Source: Deltaproteobacteria bacterium
GTDB lineage: Bacteria > UBA10199 > JACPAL01
Reading direction: 5' to 3'
DNA length: 64,000 bases
Assembly (NCBI GenBank): GCA_016180855.1
Contig: JACPAL010000002.1
Span: 1-64,000 of the forward strand
The position numbers and the translations under genes were made by a program. The stretch's first letter is position 1. Each line of letters opens with the position of its first letter. The notes under the pieces were generated by a model, which was given only the letters and a program-made list of their open reading frames with translations, was not told where the DNA came from and made no database searches. Positions 42,646-51,925 of this stretch are shown here, one piece after another.

Positions 42646-45307
42646 GGCCGCGATCCATAAATTTCTTGATGCGGCGTCGTTGTTCGTCGAGCATCCTCAG
42701 CGTACCACCCAAGTACGTCTCCGGTGCTCTCCTCACATCTCCTTGCCTCGAGGGAATTTCTGGATCGCGCTTGTAACTTTTTTAACTACCATTTTATTAT
42801 CGGGCCAAGTTTTTGCAGCGGATGTGACACCGCTTCCGCCCGTTGTCATCGACTCCCCGGCAAATCCCAGTCCAGCAGCTCCTCCACTCAAAGCCCCTTC
42901 CGCCGATGTGGAACTTCCTCCCGCGATCAAGCTGGATCAACCGGCGCTGCAGCCACAGACGCCTGTTACGACGGCCCCAACAACTTCTCCTTCGGTCCCC
43001 TCGGCACCGACGGGAGGAGTGACAACTCCCGCCGCCCCCTCCTCTGAACAGGCAGCCGTTGCTCCTTCAGTTGGGGCCCCCGTAGGGACGGCACCGGCCC
43101 CAACAGAGACCCCGGAAGTTACCCAAACAGGTGTACCGTCTGTTTCCCAGACGCTTGGACCAGCTCCGGAGACAAAAACCGAGGAGCTTATTGAGGAACA
43201 GGGGATGTATTTCAATGTGGCTGACGAGGACCTGAAGGAGGTTATCAAACAGATCAGCCGCGCCCTGGGGAAGGACTTTCTCCTCGATGAAAAATCCTGC
43301 AAGGGAAAGATTACCATTATCAGCGAAAGAAAATTGACCAAGGAGGAGGTTTGGGAGGTTTTTCTTTCTGCGCTCGATGCCAACCAGTGCACGGTTGTCA
43401 AAGGGCCCGCCGGACTCTACCGATTGATTCCACGCCGCGAGGCGTTGAGTTATCCGATTGAGTTTTACAAAGACGACAGCCCGGTGAGTGACCGATTCAT
43501 CACGCGTCTCATCACGCTCAAAAATATCAGCGCGGCGGATATGGCCAACGTGATCAAGGGACTTGTTTCGAAAGAAGGGAACCTTTTTGCCTACCCCGTG
43601 ACCAATACGTTAATTCTGACTGATACTGGAACGAACATCGACCGCCTTGTTCGTTTGATCAAGGAGCTTGATACAGAGGGCCCTCAGGAGATCATGGAGA
43701 TCATACCGATTGTTTTTGCTGAGGCGAAGGATATTGCGAACAAGATTACCCAGATCTTTGAAGAGGAGACCAAAGGAGACAAGGGGGGCGGAAGAAAAAG
43801 AGGCGGAAAGGACGAGGGAGGAGAGGATATTCCACAGATCCGGAAGGTGCTTCCGGATGATCGGACCAATTCAATTATCCTGCTTGCCTCCAAGAGGGCG
43901 ATACAGGACATACGGGATCTTATAAAAAAACTGGATCGGCCGATGGCCGGTGAGGCGGGTGAGATTCATGTCCATTACTTAAAGCATGCTGCTGCAAAGG
44001 ATATGGCATCCGTCTTATCCTCGATCTCCGGTCAGGTTCAAAAGGATAAAGGGGCCAAAGGAATTGCACCGCCGGCAACCGGGGCGGGAGGGATCTCTTC
44101 GCTGGAGGGGCTCGATATCCTTGGCAAGTTTTCCGTTACCTCTGATGAATCGACAAACTCCCTTGTCATCACGGCAAGTGCCAAGGACTACCAGATCCTT
44201 GTCGATCGAGTCATTTCAAAATTGGATATCCCACGCAAGCAGGTCTATGTCGAGGCGATCATCGTTGAGCTTTCAGTTGCTCAGGATCAGCAGGTTGGGT
44301 TTGGTGTGCTGGGTGGAAAACTGTTTAACGTGGGTGGAAACAGTATCGCCACCTTTGGAAGTACGCTCGGCTTTTTGGGTCCTAACTTTTTAACTGATCC
44401 GAGCAGGGTTTTGAGTGGTACGGTAGGAGGGGTTAATACAACCAACACCGTTACGATTAACACGCCGGGGGCACCAGGCTCGACCGCAACGACGACATTG
44501 CCCGTGCCAGCCTTCCTGACCGCGCTCCAACTGGCGCAGGGGAATACCGACGTCAATATCCTCTCCACCCCGAATATTCTCACGCTGGATAACCAGGAGG
44601 CGGAGATCACGGTCGGTCAGAAGGTTCCGTTCCCCTCGGCTCAGGCAACAACAATTGGAGGCAGTCTACAGACTTCATTTACGCGTGAAGACGTGGCACT
44701 GAAATTAAAGATCAAACCTCAAATCTCGGAGAGTGACACGATCCGGCTTGAGGTTGCCCAGGAGGATCATGAGGTTCTTTCAAACCAGCCTGCCTCGGCA
44801 GCCCAATCTGGTCCATCAACAACGGAGAGGAAGATCAAGACGACGATTGTTGCGAACAACGGCCAGACGATTGTCTTAGGAGGGCTCATCAAGGACAAGC
44901 ATGAGACGATCGTCAACAAGGTTCCGGTATTGGGGGATATCCCCCTCCTGGGGTGGCTCTTCAAGACGCGCAGAAAAACAAAACAAAAGGTTAACCTCGT
45001 TGTTTTCTTAACTCCCAACATTATTCGGGAGCCGCGTGATTTTCTGTCGATCCTGCAGCGAAAGGTGACTGAGAATAACGCCTTTATTGATGAAAATTTC
45101 AGCAAGTCCCAGCGGCGACAGATCAAGAAGAGTCTGGAGGTTCACGCGAGCCATTTGGCGGAATTCATAGAGGAGAGTGAAGAAGCAACCTCTTACCAAG
45201 AGAAGCCCCGCCATGAAGAGCCGATAAAACAGGAATCGCCCAAGACATCCCCCCCTGCCAAGAAGTCTAACCCACCAGCAGAGGAAGACGTCGACTTGGC
45301 ACTTTAG
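42632..45307 (+). CDS. gspD: Type II secretion outer-membrane secretin GspD
   Basis: Up to 891 residues. After the signal peptide comes a Pro/Ala/Thr-rich linker of about 120 residues, then N0 (GMYFNVADEDLKEVIKQIS), the N1-N3 ring domains (RLITLKNISAADMANVIKGL; IMEIIPIVFAEA; HVHYLKHAAAKDM) and the secretin core. The core ends with LSTPNILTLDNQEAEITVG and VPVLGDIPLLGWLFK. A Gly/Lys-rich insertion lies in the N2 region. ATG 42632 overlaps gspC. However, codons up to about 42769 are palindromic repeat copy D. Starting at the in-frame TTG 42743 would give a normal 25-residue signal peptide whose hydrophobic core is partly encoded by the repeat arm. Confidence 0.92.
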   Translation: MRFVEAAIHKFLDAASLFVEHPQRTTQVRLRCSPHISLPRGNFWIALVTFLTTILLSGQVFAADVTPLPPVVIDSPANPSPAAPPLKAPSADVELPPAIKLDQPALQPQTPVTTAPTTSPSVPSAPTGGVTTPAAPSSEQAAVAPSVGAPVGTAPAPTETPEVTQTGVPSVSQTLGPAPETKTEELIEEQGMYFNVADEDLKEVIKQISRALGKDFLLDEKSCKGKITIISERKLTKEEVWEVFLSALDANQCTVVKGPAGLYRLIPRREALSYPIEFYKDDSPVSDRFITRLITLKNISAADMANVIKGLVSKEGNLFAYPVTNTLILTDTGTNIDRLVRLIKELDTEGPQEIMEIIPIVFAEAKDIANKITQIFEEETKGDKGGGRKRGGKDEGGEDIPQIRKVLPDDRTNSIILLASKRAIQDIRDLIKKLDRPMAGEAGEIHVHYLKHAAAKDMASVLSSISGQVQKDKGAKGIAPPATGAGGISSLEGLDILGKFSVTSDESTNSLVITASAKDYQILVDRVISKLDIPRKQVYVEAIIVELSVAQDQQVGFGVLGGKLFNVGGNSIATFGSTLGFLGPNFLTDPSRVLSGTVGGVNTTNTVTINTPGAPGSTATTTLPVPAFLTALQLAQGNTDVNILSTPNILTLDNQEAEITVGQKVPFPSAQATTIGGSLQTSFTREDVALKLKIKPQISESDTIRLEVAQEDHEVLSNQPASAAQSGPSTTERKIKTTIVANNGQTIVLGGLIKDKHETIVNKVPVLGDIPLLGWLFKTRRKTKQKVNLVVFLTPNIIREPRDFLSILQRKVTENNAFIDENFSKSQRRQIKKSLEVHASHLAEFIEESEEATSYQEKPRHEEPIKQESPKTSPPAKKSNPPAEEDVDLAL
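42649..42769. repeat. Long-palindrome repeat, copy D
   Basis: Arms CGCGATCCATAAATTTC (42649-42665) and GAATTTCTGGATCGCG (42754-42769) pair with one mismatch and one bulge. The interior (TGATGCGGCGTCG..TTCGTCG..GCATCCTC..CAAGTACG) matches copy A. It begins 3 nt after the gspC stop and is read through in frame by gspD. Confidence 0.85.
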
Positions 45308-45326
45308 ATGTGATACGGTGCCCTCC

Positions 45327-47051
45327 ATGATCGAGGATCGGAGTTTGGGGGCGATTCTCCTGGAAAATACCTCGCTGACCCAACAACAGCTCGATGAGGC
45401 GCTCACCCTGCAGCGAGACAAGGGGATCAAACTGGGCGAGGCGCTCGTCCAGCTCAAGTTTTTAAGAAATGAAGATATCCTCAAGGCGCTTTCGATCCAG
45501 CTCGGCATTCCTTACGAGGTGAAATTAGAACCCGATTCAATAGCGACCGATCTCGCCTCGACCGTCTCTCTGAACTACGCCAAAAAGAACGAAGTGATGC
45601 CGATCCGTCGTGAGGATCATGCGATTGTCGTGGCGATGTCGGATCCGCTCAACCATTACGTCGTGGATGACTTAAGGGTGTTATATGGATCGGCCGTCCG
45701 TCCTGTCATTGCGAGCTCTCTGGAGATCATGGGAGCGATCAACTCGGTCTTCAACCGGATGAGCGATGTGGGTGACCATGCGGCCGAAGAGCTGGAGGGA
45801 GAAAACCTCGATACCCTGGGGCAGGAATTGGAGGAGGTACAGGACCTCCTTGATTCTGCGGACGAGGCCCCGATCATCCGGCTCGTGAACTCGCTCATCT
45901 TCAGGGCGGTCAAACAGAAGGCGTCGGATATCCACTTTGAGCCTTTTGAAAAGGAGCTTATTGTTCGTTTCCGTGTCGATGGAACGCTTTATGACATCAT
46001 GCGTCCACCCAAGAGGGTTCAGGCAGCGGTGACGTCACGTCTCAAGGTCATGGCAAGTCTCGATATCGCTGAAAAACGGCTCCCGCAGGATGGTCGGATC
46101 CGTCTCAAGATTGCCGGCAAGGATATCGATGTTCGTGTCTCGACGGTTCCAACCGCCCAGGGAGAATCGATTGTCCTCCGTCTCCTGGACCGGAGCAGTG
46201 TCATGGTCGATCTCGACAGACTTGGGATGGCGCCTCTTCTTCTGAAAAAATTTAACGAGGTGCTCGATAGGACGCATGGGATCATCCTTGTGACCGGTCC
46301 CACAGGAAGCGGAAAGACGACGACGCTCTATGCCGCGCTTTCGAAACTCAACACGCCAGACGTCAAGATTATTACGACGGAAGATCCAGTCGAGTATCAG
46401 TTGCAGGGGATCAACCAGATCCCTGTGAATGCGAAAATCAACCTGACCTTTGCTGCGGGGCTTCGGTCGATCCTCCGCCAAGATCCGGATATCGTCATGG
46501 TCGGCGAGATCCGTGACAAGGAGACGGCAGAGATTGCGGTTCAGGCCGCGCTGACGGGGCATCTCGTCTTTTCGACGCTTCATACCAATGATTCCGCCTC
46601 GTCTGTGACCCGCATGATCGATATGGGGGTTGAACCGTTTTTGATCTCCTCTTCCGTTCTGGCGATCCTGGCTCAACGACTCATCCGTCGTGTCTGCCTC
46701 GATTGCGGCAAAAAATATGTCCCAACCCCGGAAGAACTGGTGAGGGTCGGTATCAAGCCGGAGGATCTCAAGGGGCGTCAGCTTTACCGGGCGGTCGGCT
46801 GTCCCAATTGTATGAATACCGGCTACGCCGGTCGTGTTGGCATTCATGAGCTGCTGATCATGGATGAAGAGATGAGGGGGCTTGTTGTCAAAAATCCGGA
46901 TGCGACTGTGCTCAAGAGGAAGGCGATGAGCAAGGGGATGGCAACGCTGCGGGAGGATGCATTACAGAAGGCGCTTAAGGGGATGACGACTCTCGAAGAG
47001 GTGTTATTGTCAACACAGGAAGATGTGATGAGGGAAGAAGCAGCTGTTTGA
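45327..47051 (+). CDS. gspE: Type II secretion ATPase GspE
   Basis: About 574 residues. The N-terminal domain (T2SSE_N: LGAILLENTSLTQQQLDEAL) is followed by the ATPase with Walker A GPTGSGKTTTLY (about 326-337), Asp box EDPVEYQL, Walker B DIVMVGEIRDKETAEIA and the His box LVFSTLHTNDS. The tetracysteine zinc motif CLDCG..GCPNC is present. It powers pseudopilus assembly from the cytoplasm. I chose ATG 45327; an in-frame GTG at 45318 is the alternative. It lies 19 nt after gspD. Confidence 0.95.
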   Translation: MIEDRSLGAILLENTSLTQQQLDEALTLQRDKGIKLGEALVQLKFLRNEDILKALSIQLGIPYEVKLEPDSIATDLASTVSLNYAKKNEVMPIRREDHAIVVAMSDPLNHYVVDDLRVLYGSAVRPVIASSLEIMGAINSVFNRMSDVGDHAAEELEGENLDTLGQELEEVQDLLDSADEAPIIRLVNSLIFRAVKQKASDIHFEPFEKELIVRFRVDGTLYDIMRPPKRVQAAVTSRLKVMASLDIAEKRLPQDGRIRLKIAGKDIDVRVSTVPTAQGESIVLRLLDRSSVMVDLDRLGMAPLLLKKFNEVLDRTHGIILVTGPTGSGKTTTLYAALSKLNTPDVKIITTEDPVEYQLQGINQIPVNAKINLTFAAGLRSILRQDPDIVMVGEIRDKETAEIAVQAALTGHLVFSTLHTNDSASSVTRMIDMGVEPFLISSSVLAILAQRLIRRVCLDCGKKYVPTPEELVRVGIKPEDLKGRQLYRAVGCPNCMNTGYAGRVGIHELLIMDEEMRGLVVKNPDATVLKRKAMSKGMATLREDALQKALKGMTTLEEVLLSTQEDVMREEAAV

Positions 47052-47058
47052 ATAGTCG

Positions 47059-48291
47059 ATGCCAGCTTACTCTTATAAGGGGCTTAATACCCAGGGGAAG
47101 AATACCAGCGGAGTGATTGAGGCCGAGTCGGAAAAGGCGGCGAGGCTCAAGCTCCGGAAGCTGGGCGTGTTTCCAACCGATGTGACTCCCGAGGGGAGTC
47201 GCCGTTCCGGTGGCATCAGCTTGGGGAGCGATGTCAATTTCAGCAAGTACTTTCAGCGGATCAAGATCCAGGATCTGGCCGATATGACCCGCCAGCTCTC
47301 TACGCTACTGTCGGCGCATATCCCAATGGTCGATGCCTTGGGCGCCCTTGTCGACCAGACGGCGAATCCAAAACTTCGAGGGATTATCGGATCGGTCAAG
47401 ACATCGGTCGTTCAGGGGAGTCGTCTCTCCGAGGCGTTGGCGGCCCATCCCAAGATTTTTTCCGGGCTCTTTACCCACATGATCGGGGCTGGAGAGGCGT
47501 CCGGTGCGATGGACACGGTTATGAAACGGTTGGCCGATCTCCTGGAGAACCAGGCCAAGTTGAAGGCGAAGATCCTTGGGGCTCTCATGTATCCCCTCAT
47601 TATGGCGATTGTCGGCCTTGGGCTGATGGGATTTCTGTTGGTTTACGTGGTGCCGAAGGTAACGAAGATCTTTGAGGATGTGAAGGCGACCCTGCCGATT
47701 CCCACACGAATCCTGATCGCCATTTCACATGCCTTGGCCAATTACTGGTATGTTTTTATCCTGCTCGGTCTCGGTCTCTTTTTCGGACTCCGAAAATTTT
47801 TGAAGACGCCTCGAGGCAAGGTATTGTATGACCGGTTGACGCTCAAAATGCCGATCTTTGGAAAACTGTTCCGGATGGTTGAGATTTCCCGGTTTGTCCG
47901 GACGCTTGCCACGCTTCTGGGGAGTGGCGTGACGCTGCTCAATGGACTCGATATCGTCAAGAAAATTGTCCAAAATTCGCTGCTGGTCAATGCGATCGAG
48001 GAGACGAGGGTCGGAGTCCGCGAGGGGGAGCCGCTGGCAGGCCCCTTAAAGCGGAGCAAGCAGTTTCCTCCGATCGTCATCCATATGATCTCCATCGGGG
48101 AGAAGACGGGGGAGTTGGGAACAATGATGGAGAGGATTGCCGACAATTATGATCAACAGATTGACAATCTGGTCGGGACCCTGACAACATTGCTGGAACC
48201 GGTCATGATTCTGGTGATGGGGGGGCTGGTCTCTTTTATTGTGATGTCAATTTTGTTGCCAATTTTGCAATTGAACCAGTTGGGATCTTAA
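47059..48291 (+). CDS. gspF: Type II secretion platform protein GspF
   Basis: 410 residues, GspF/PilC family. The N-terminal PAYSYKGLNTQGKNTSGVIEAES is typical. Two homologous helical domains (about 70-195 and 270-400) alternate with three membrane helices (around 175-195, 225-245, 375-400). Signature stretches FSGLFTHMIGAGEASGAMDTVM and FPPIVIHMISIGEKTGELGTMM are the domain repeats. Lies 7 nt after gspE. Confidence 0.95.
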   Translation: MPAYSYKGLNTQGKNTSGVIEAESEKAARLKLRKLGVFPTDVTPEGSRRSGGISLGSDVNFSKYFQRIKIQDLADMTRQLSTLLSAHIPMVDALGALVDQTANPKLRGIIGSVKTSVVQGSRLSEALAAHPKIFSGLFTHMIGAGEASGAMDTVMKRLADLLENQAKLKAKILGALMYPLIMAIVGLGLMGFLLVYVVPKVTKIFEDVKATLPIPTRILIAISHALANYWYVFILLGLGLFFGLRKFLKTPRGKVLYDRLTLKMPIFGKLFRMVEISRFVRTLATLLGSGVTLLNGLDIVKKIVQNSLLVNAIEETRVGVREGEPLAGPLKRSKQFPPIVIHMISIGEKTGELGTMMERIADNYDQQIDNLVGTLTTLLEPVMILVMGGLVSFIVMSILLPILQLNQLGS

Positions 48292-48321
48292 AAGAGTGTG
48301 TAACAATAAAGGGGGGAGTTT

Positions 48322-48783
48322 ATGATCAAAAAACTAGGACGTGAGAACGGTATGACGTTGATCGAAATCATGGTCGTGGTGACGATCCTGGGACTCATCG
48401 CAACGATCGTGACCGTCAATGTCTTGGGCAAACTGGATCAGGCAAAGGTTTCAGCAGCCCAGACGCAGATCAAGACGCTGGAAGAGGCGCTCGATGCCTT
48501 CCGGGCTGACAACGGTTTCTATCCGGGGACCGAACAGGGGCTCAAGGCGCTCATTGAAAAACCATCCGTCGGACGGATCCCAAAATCGTATCCGCGGGAC
48601 GGCTACCTCAAGGGGAACAATGTTCCGAAGGATCCCTGGAGTTGTGATTACCTCTACGCCAGTCCTGGCTCCCATGGCAATCGTGTCGAGATAATCTCCT
48701 ATGGGGCCGATTGTCAGGAGGGGGGCGAGGATACGGATGCCGACATCAACTCCTGGGAAATAGGCGTAGAGAAGAGTGAATAA
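48322..48783 (+). CDS. gspG: Major pseudopilin GspG
   Basis: 153 residues. The prepilin leader MIKKLGRENG is cleaved before MTLIEIMVVVTILGLIATI, with Glu5 present. The C-terminal GspG fold has the conserved YPGTEQGLKALIEKP, DPWSCDYLYASPG and the calcium-site-like QEGGEDTDADINSWE. AAAGGGGGGAG precedes ATG 48322. It is the main subunit of the pseudopilus. The first mature residue is Met instead of Phe. Confidence 0.95.
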   Translation: MIKKLGRENGMTLIEIMVVVTILGLIATIVTVNVLGKLDQAKVSAAQTQIKTLEEALDAFRADNGFYPGTEQGLKALIEKPSVGRIPKSYPRDGYLKGNNVPKDPWSCDYLYASPGSHGNRVEIISYGADCQEGGEDTDADINSWEIGVEKSE

Positions 48784-49429
48784 AAAAAGGTCCGATCGTC
48801 AGTCTGGGATCACACTGATTGAGCTTCTCGTGGCGATGGCGATTGTGGGGGCGATTTTTGCCTTGTCCGCCAGTGGGCTGCGTCAGGCGTTTGATCTTGA
48901 GCTCAAAAACTCCTCCCGTCGACTCTCCTCCCTCATGCGTTATTTAAGAATTCAGGCCGTGACGGAACATAAATATCTGCGTCTCTGTCTTGATATGGAG
49001 AAGGATGAATATTGGGTGGAAGAGACCAAAGAGAGTTTTGTCATTGCTTCCTCCGACGAGGAACAAACGGATGTGAAAAAGGCGGGTGAAAAGGAGAAGG
49101 CGTCTGATGCCCTATCGGCTGAGGGGGAGGAGAAAGAGGCGGGGGATGAGGCGTCGGTGAAGGGCAGTTTCCAGGAGTCGGACAAGACCGTTGTGAAGAG
49201 AAAAAAACTCGGTTCCGGGGTGCTCTTCAAGGACGTCTCGGTCTCCTATCTCCCGATGAAAGCGGAGAACGGGCAGGTTTACGTCTATTTTTTCCCTGAT
49301 GGTTATGCCACGCCGGCGATGATTCATCTCCAGAATGAGGATGATGATGCCCATTACTCTCTGGAAGTCTTTCCTTTAACCGGAAAAGTAGAGGTGGAGG
49401 GGGAATACCGTGAATGGGAAAAGAAATAA
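48776..49429 (+). CDS. gspH: Minor pseudopilin GspH
   Basis: 217 residues, starting with GTG 48776 and overlapping gspG by 8 nt. The prepilin site is SG-ITLIELLVAMAIVG with Glu5. The usual GspH beta-sandwich is interrupted between about residues 80 and 145 by an acidic, Lys/Glu/Ala-rich stretch (EKEKASDALSAEGEEKEAGD), longer than in ordinary GspH. The C-terminal half (FKDVSVSYLP..VYVYFFPDGYATPAMIHL) matches the family. Confidence 0.88.
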   Translation: MNKKRSDRQSGITLIELLVAMAIVGAIFALSASGLRQAFDLELKNSSRRLSSLMRYLRIQAVTEHKYLRLCLDMEKDEYWVEETKESFVIASSDEEQTDVKKAGEKEKASDALSAEGEEKEAGDEASVKGSFQESDKTVVKRKKLGSGVLFKDVSVSYLPMKAENGQVYVYFFPDGYATPAMIHLQNEDDDAHYSLEVFPLTGKVEVEGEYREWEKK

Positions 49430-49892
49430 GGGATTCACCTTAATCGAAGTGATGGTCGCTGTTGCGATCCTTTCGGTCTCTCTGATGGCCCTCATGAATC
49501 TCCAGAGTCGGTCGATCCTGGCCTCCGCAAGGGCCCAGAGGATCTCTGTCGCAACGCTGCTGGCGCGCCAAAAAATGGCCTCCGTCATTCTCGAGATTGA
49601 AAAAGGAATTCCCAAAGGGGATTTCCCTGATGAGAAGGAAGAGGAGGGAATTTTTGAGGAGGAGGATTTTCAGGACTATTACTGGAAGCTCGTGATCAAG
49701 ACGGTCGAGCTCCCGGTACCCGAGGGGGCCGAAGGAAAATCGGAGATCATGGGCCAGGTCATGAAGATGCTTTCGGAGGAACTCTCCAAGTCGGCCCGTG
49801 AAGTCCGGTTGATTGTTGGCTGGAAGGAGTTTGAGGAGGAAGAGGAGGGGATTACACTCGTTACACATATCGTCAACCCTCTCGGTGTATGA
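49410..49892 (+). CDS. gspI: Minor pseudopilin GspI
   Basis: 160 residues. Prepilin leader MNGKRNKG, then FTLIEVMVAVAILSVSLMALMNLQ, with Glu5. The C-terminal part is acidic (EEEGIFEEEDFQDYYWKLVIKTVELP). In known systems GspI nucleates the GspI-J-K tip complex. The start overlaps gspH by 20 nt and the stop overlaps gspJ by 4 nt. Confidence 0.9.
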   Translation: MNGKRNKGFTLIEVMVAVAILSVSLMALMNLQSRSILASARAQRISVATLLARQKMASVILEIEKGIPKGDFPDEKEEEGIFEEEDFQDYYWKLVIKTVELPVPEGAEGKSEIMGQVMKMLSEELSKSAREVRLIVGWKEFEEEEEGITLVTHIVNPLGV

Positions 49893-50581
49893 AAAAAAAC
49901 GGTTTTACATTGATTGAGGTCCTTGTTGCGATTGTTCTGCTCGCGATCATCTCGTTACTTGTTTGGCAAGCGTCCGGGGCAACGATTCAGTCCAAGGAAC
50001 GTTTTGAGAAGAGGGATGAGCTGTTTCAGTCGGCGACGCTGGCATTGGGACAGATGACGCGTGACCTCGAATCGGCAGCGATTTTTTCGGCGATTGACTT
50101 TTTGGGTGCCTCGGAATCGGGAGAACAACGGTGGAAATCGGTTTTTATCGGAAAGGATGAGGGGGACCAGGACCGGGTTATCTTTTTTGCCTTTTCGCAT
50201 GTCCGGTACCTCAAGGATGTCAAAGAATCGGATCAGGCCGAAATCAGCTATTTTTTGGAGAGGGATGAGGAGACGCCCGAGCTCTTTTCGTTAAAGAAGA
50301 GGGTCTCTTCTCCCCCCGACGCGAATCCCGAGGAGGGGGGGGGAACCTATACGCTCATTCGCAACGTTCGGGAACTCAACTTTCGTTACTATGACCTAAA
50401 GCAGGCGCAGTTCTTTGACAGCTGGGATTCCACCAGTCTGGATCAGCGAAATATTCTCCCGAGGGCGGTTGAAATCCTGATGGTTCTTCAGGATCCGGAG
50501 GCTGAGGAGGAAGAGGAGGGGAGGCTCCGGTTTTTGACGACGGCTTTTTTAGGGCTCGCCCCCGGCCCGAATGATTTTTAG
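49889..50581 (+). CDS. gspJ: Minor pseudopilin GspJ
   Basis: 230 residues. Leader MKKNG, then FTLIEVLVAIVLLAIISLLVWQASG with Glu5. The remainder has GspJ features: FEKRDELFQSATLALGQMTRDLESAA, a beta-rich core and a terminal FLTTAFLGLAPG. Starts within the last codons of gspI (ATGA overlap). Confidence 0.9.
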   Translation: MKKNGFTLIEVLVAIVLLAIISLLVWQASGATIQSKERFEKRDELFQSATLALGQMTRDLESAAIFSAIDFLGASESGEQRWKSVFIGKDEGDQDRVIFFAFSHVRYLKDVKESDQAEISYFLERDEETPELFSLKKRVSSPPDANPEEGGGTYTLIRNVRELNFRYYDLKQAQFFDSWDSTSLDQRNILPRAVEILMVLQDPEAEEEEEGRLRFLTTAFLGLAPGPNDF

Positions 50582-50587
50582 AAAGAG

Positions 50588-51886
50588 ATGATAAACAAAC
50601 TTTTCAAGAATGAGTCGGGTGTTGCCCTCATGCTAGTTCTCTCTTCGCTTCTTCTCGTCTCCACCGTTGCGGTAGAGTTTGCCTACAATGTTCATATTGC
50701 CTACGAAGTAGCGGCGACTCAGAGAGATCGGCTCAAGGCAGAATATCTGGCACAATCGGCGGTCAATCTTGTTCGTTGGGAGTTGGCGGCTGAACGGAAA
50801 TTCAAACAGAGGTTCTCCAGCCTCCTGCAACAGCTCTCCGGTGGGAGTTTCACGCAGGAACCTTTTTGCAAGGCATTCCCGCTTGCGAGTGGAATGATTG
50901 AGGGGATCGGGCTCTCCGGAGCCTCTGGCGAAGGTGAGATGAAAAAGGAAGAGGGAGAAGAAAACCAGGGGGAAGATAAGGGAAAACCGGATGAGCCAGA
51001 AGAGAGACCCAGCGAAGATCTCCTTGATCTCGGGGGCGATTTTGAAGGTTCCTGCGACACTGAAGAGAGTCGGATCAATCTGAACGCCTTTCGTTCCTCG
51101 GCGGTTCCTAATGCACAGACACCTCCACGGGAAGAAGAAGAGGAGACGGGGGGGCGGCGGCCACAAAACCCGAAGAATCCGGCAACTCCGTCCCCTATGG
51201 TCTCTGCAGCGGTCCTTTATGAGGAACAAAAAAATCTATTGGTCTCTCTCCTGTCGCAGAAGTCTCTTGAACCCCTCTTTGAGGGAAAGACGGACGAGAT
51301 AAAAAAACTGGTGACCCGGATTGGCGATTGGGTCGATGCCGATGATCGGATTAACGAGGCGCAGGGAGTTCAGGGAGGGTACGAAGAGTCCGAATATAAG
51401 GAAGTCAATTATAAGCCGAAGAATGGGAAGTTTGCGAGTCGTGCCGAGCTTCTATTGATTCCTGGTTTAGGAGATGAGATTTATCAGAAGATTGAATCGA
51501 GTTTGACCGTCTACGGTGATGGCAAGATCAATATATGTCAGGCAAATGATCAGACGATCCTGACCTTCCTGCTCTTTATGAGCATGACGCCGGGCGCTCC
51601 CCGTTTCAATCTGGAGGACGAGAAGAAAAACGAGGCGATTTTGGAAACGGTTCGCAAGGGGTGTGCCGAACCGAACCCTCAGCCGAATCAACTGGCCCAG
51701 ATGATTGCTGCCAATACGGGGGGGGACAGCCGGGTGTTGTCCTCCCGCATCAGCACCCAGAATCGTTTCTACACGTTGAAGGGGGTTGGCGTTGCCGGGG
51801 ATGCCGAGGTGACAATCCATACGGTGATTGATACCGATTCGTCAAACCCTAACCTATGGAAAATACTTTATTTTCGGGTTGAATAA
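50588..51886 (+). CDS. gspK: Minor pseudopilin GspK
   Basis: 432 residues. The prepilin region MINKLFKNESG-VALMLVLSSLLLVSTVAVEFAY lacks Glu5, as expected for GspK, the tip subunit. The large globular part has the family's helical insertion (LLIPGLGDEIYQKIESSLTVYGDGKINICQAN). Two acidic low-complexity stretches (about 118-142 and 178-200) are unusual. Starts 6 nt after gspJ. Confidence 0.9.
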   Translation: MINKLFKNESGVALMLVLSSLLLVSTVAVEFAYNVHIAYEVAATQRDRLKAEYLAQSAVNLVRWELAAERKFKQRFSSLLQQLSGGSFTQEPFCKAFPLASGMIEGIGLSGASGEGEMKKEEGEENQGEDKGKPDEPEERPSEDLLDLGGDFEGSCDTEESRINLNAFRSSAVPNAQTPPREEEEETGGRRPQNPKNPATPSPMVSAAVLYEEQKNLLVSLLSQKSLEPLFEGKTDEIKKLVTRIGDWVDADDRINEAQGVQGGYEESEYKEVNYKPKNGKFASRAELLLIPGLGDEIYQKIESSLTVYGDGKINICQANDQTILTFLLFMSMTPGAPRFNLEDEKKNEAILETVRKGCAEPNPQPNQLAQMIAANTGGDSRVLSSRISTQNRFYTLKGVGVAGDAEVTIHTVIDTDSSNPNLWKILYFRVE

Positions 51887-51925
51887 GTATAATATTCGAA
51901 CCGGGGGATTGTTTTAAGGTAAAAT

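Noticed and set aside
46035-46847. 270-codon minus-strand open frame inside gspE
   Set aside because: Antisense shadow of a conserved ATPase; no motif, no ribosome site.
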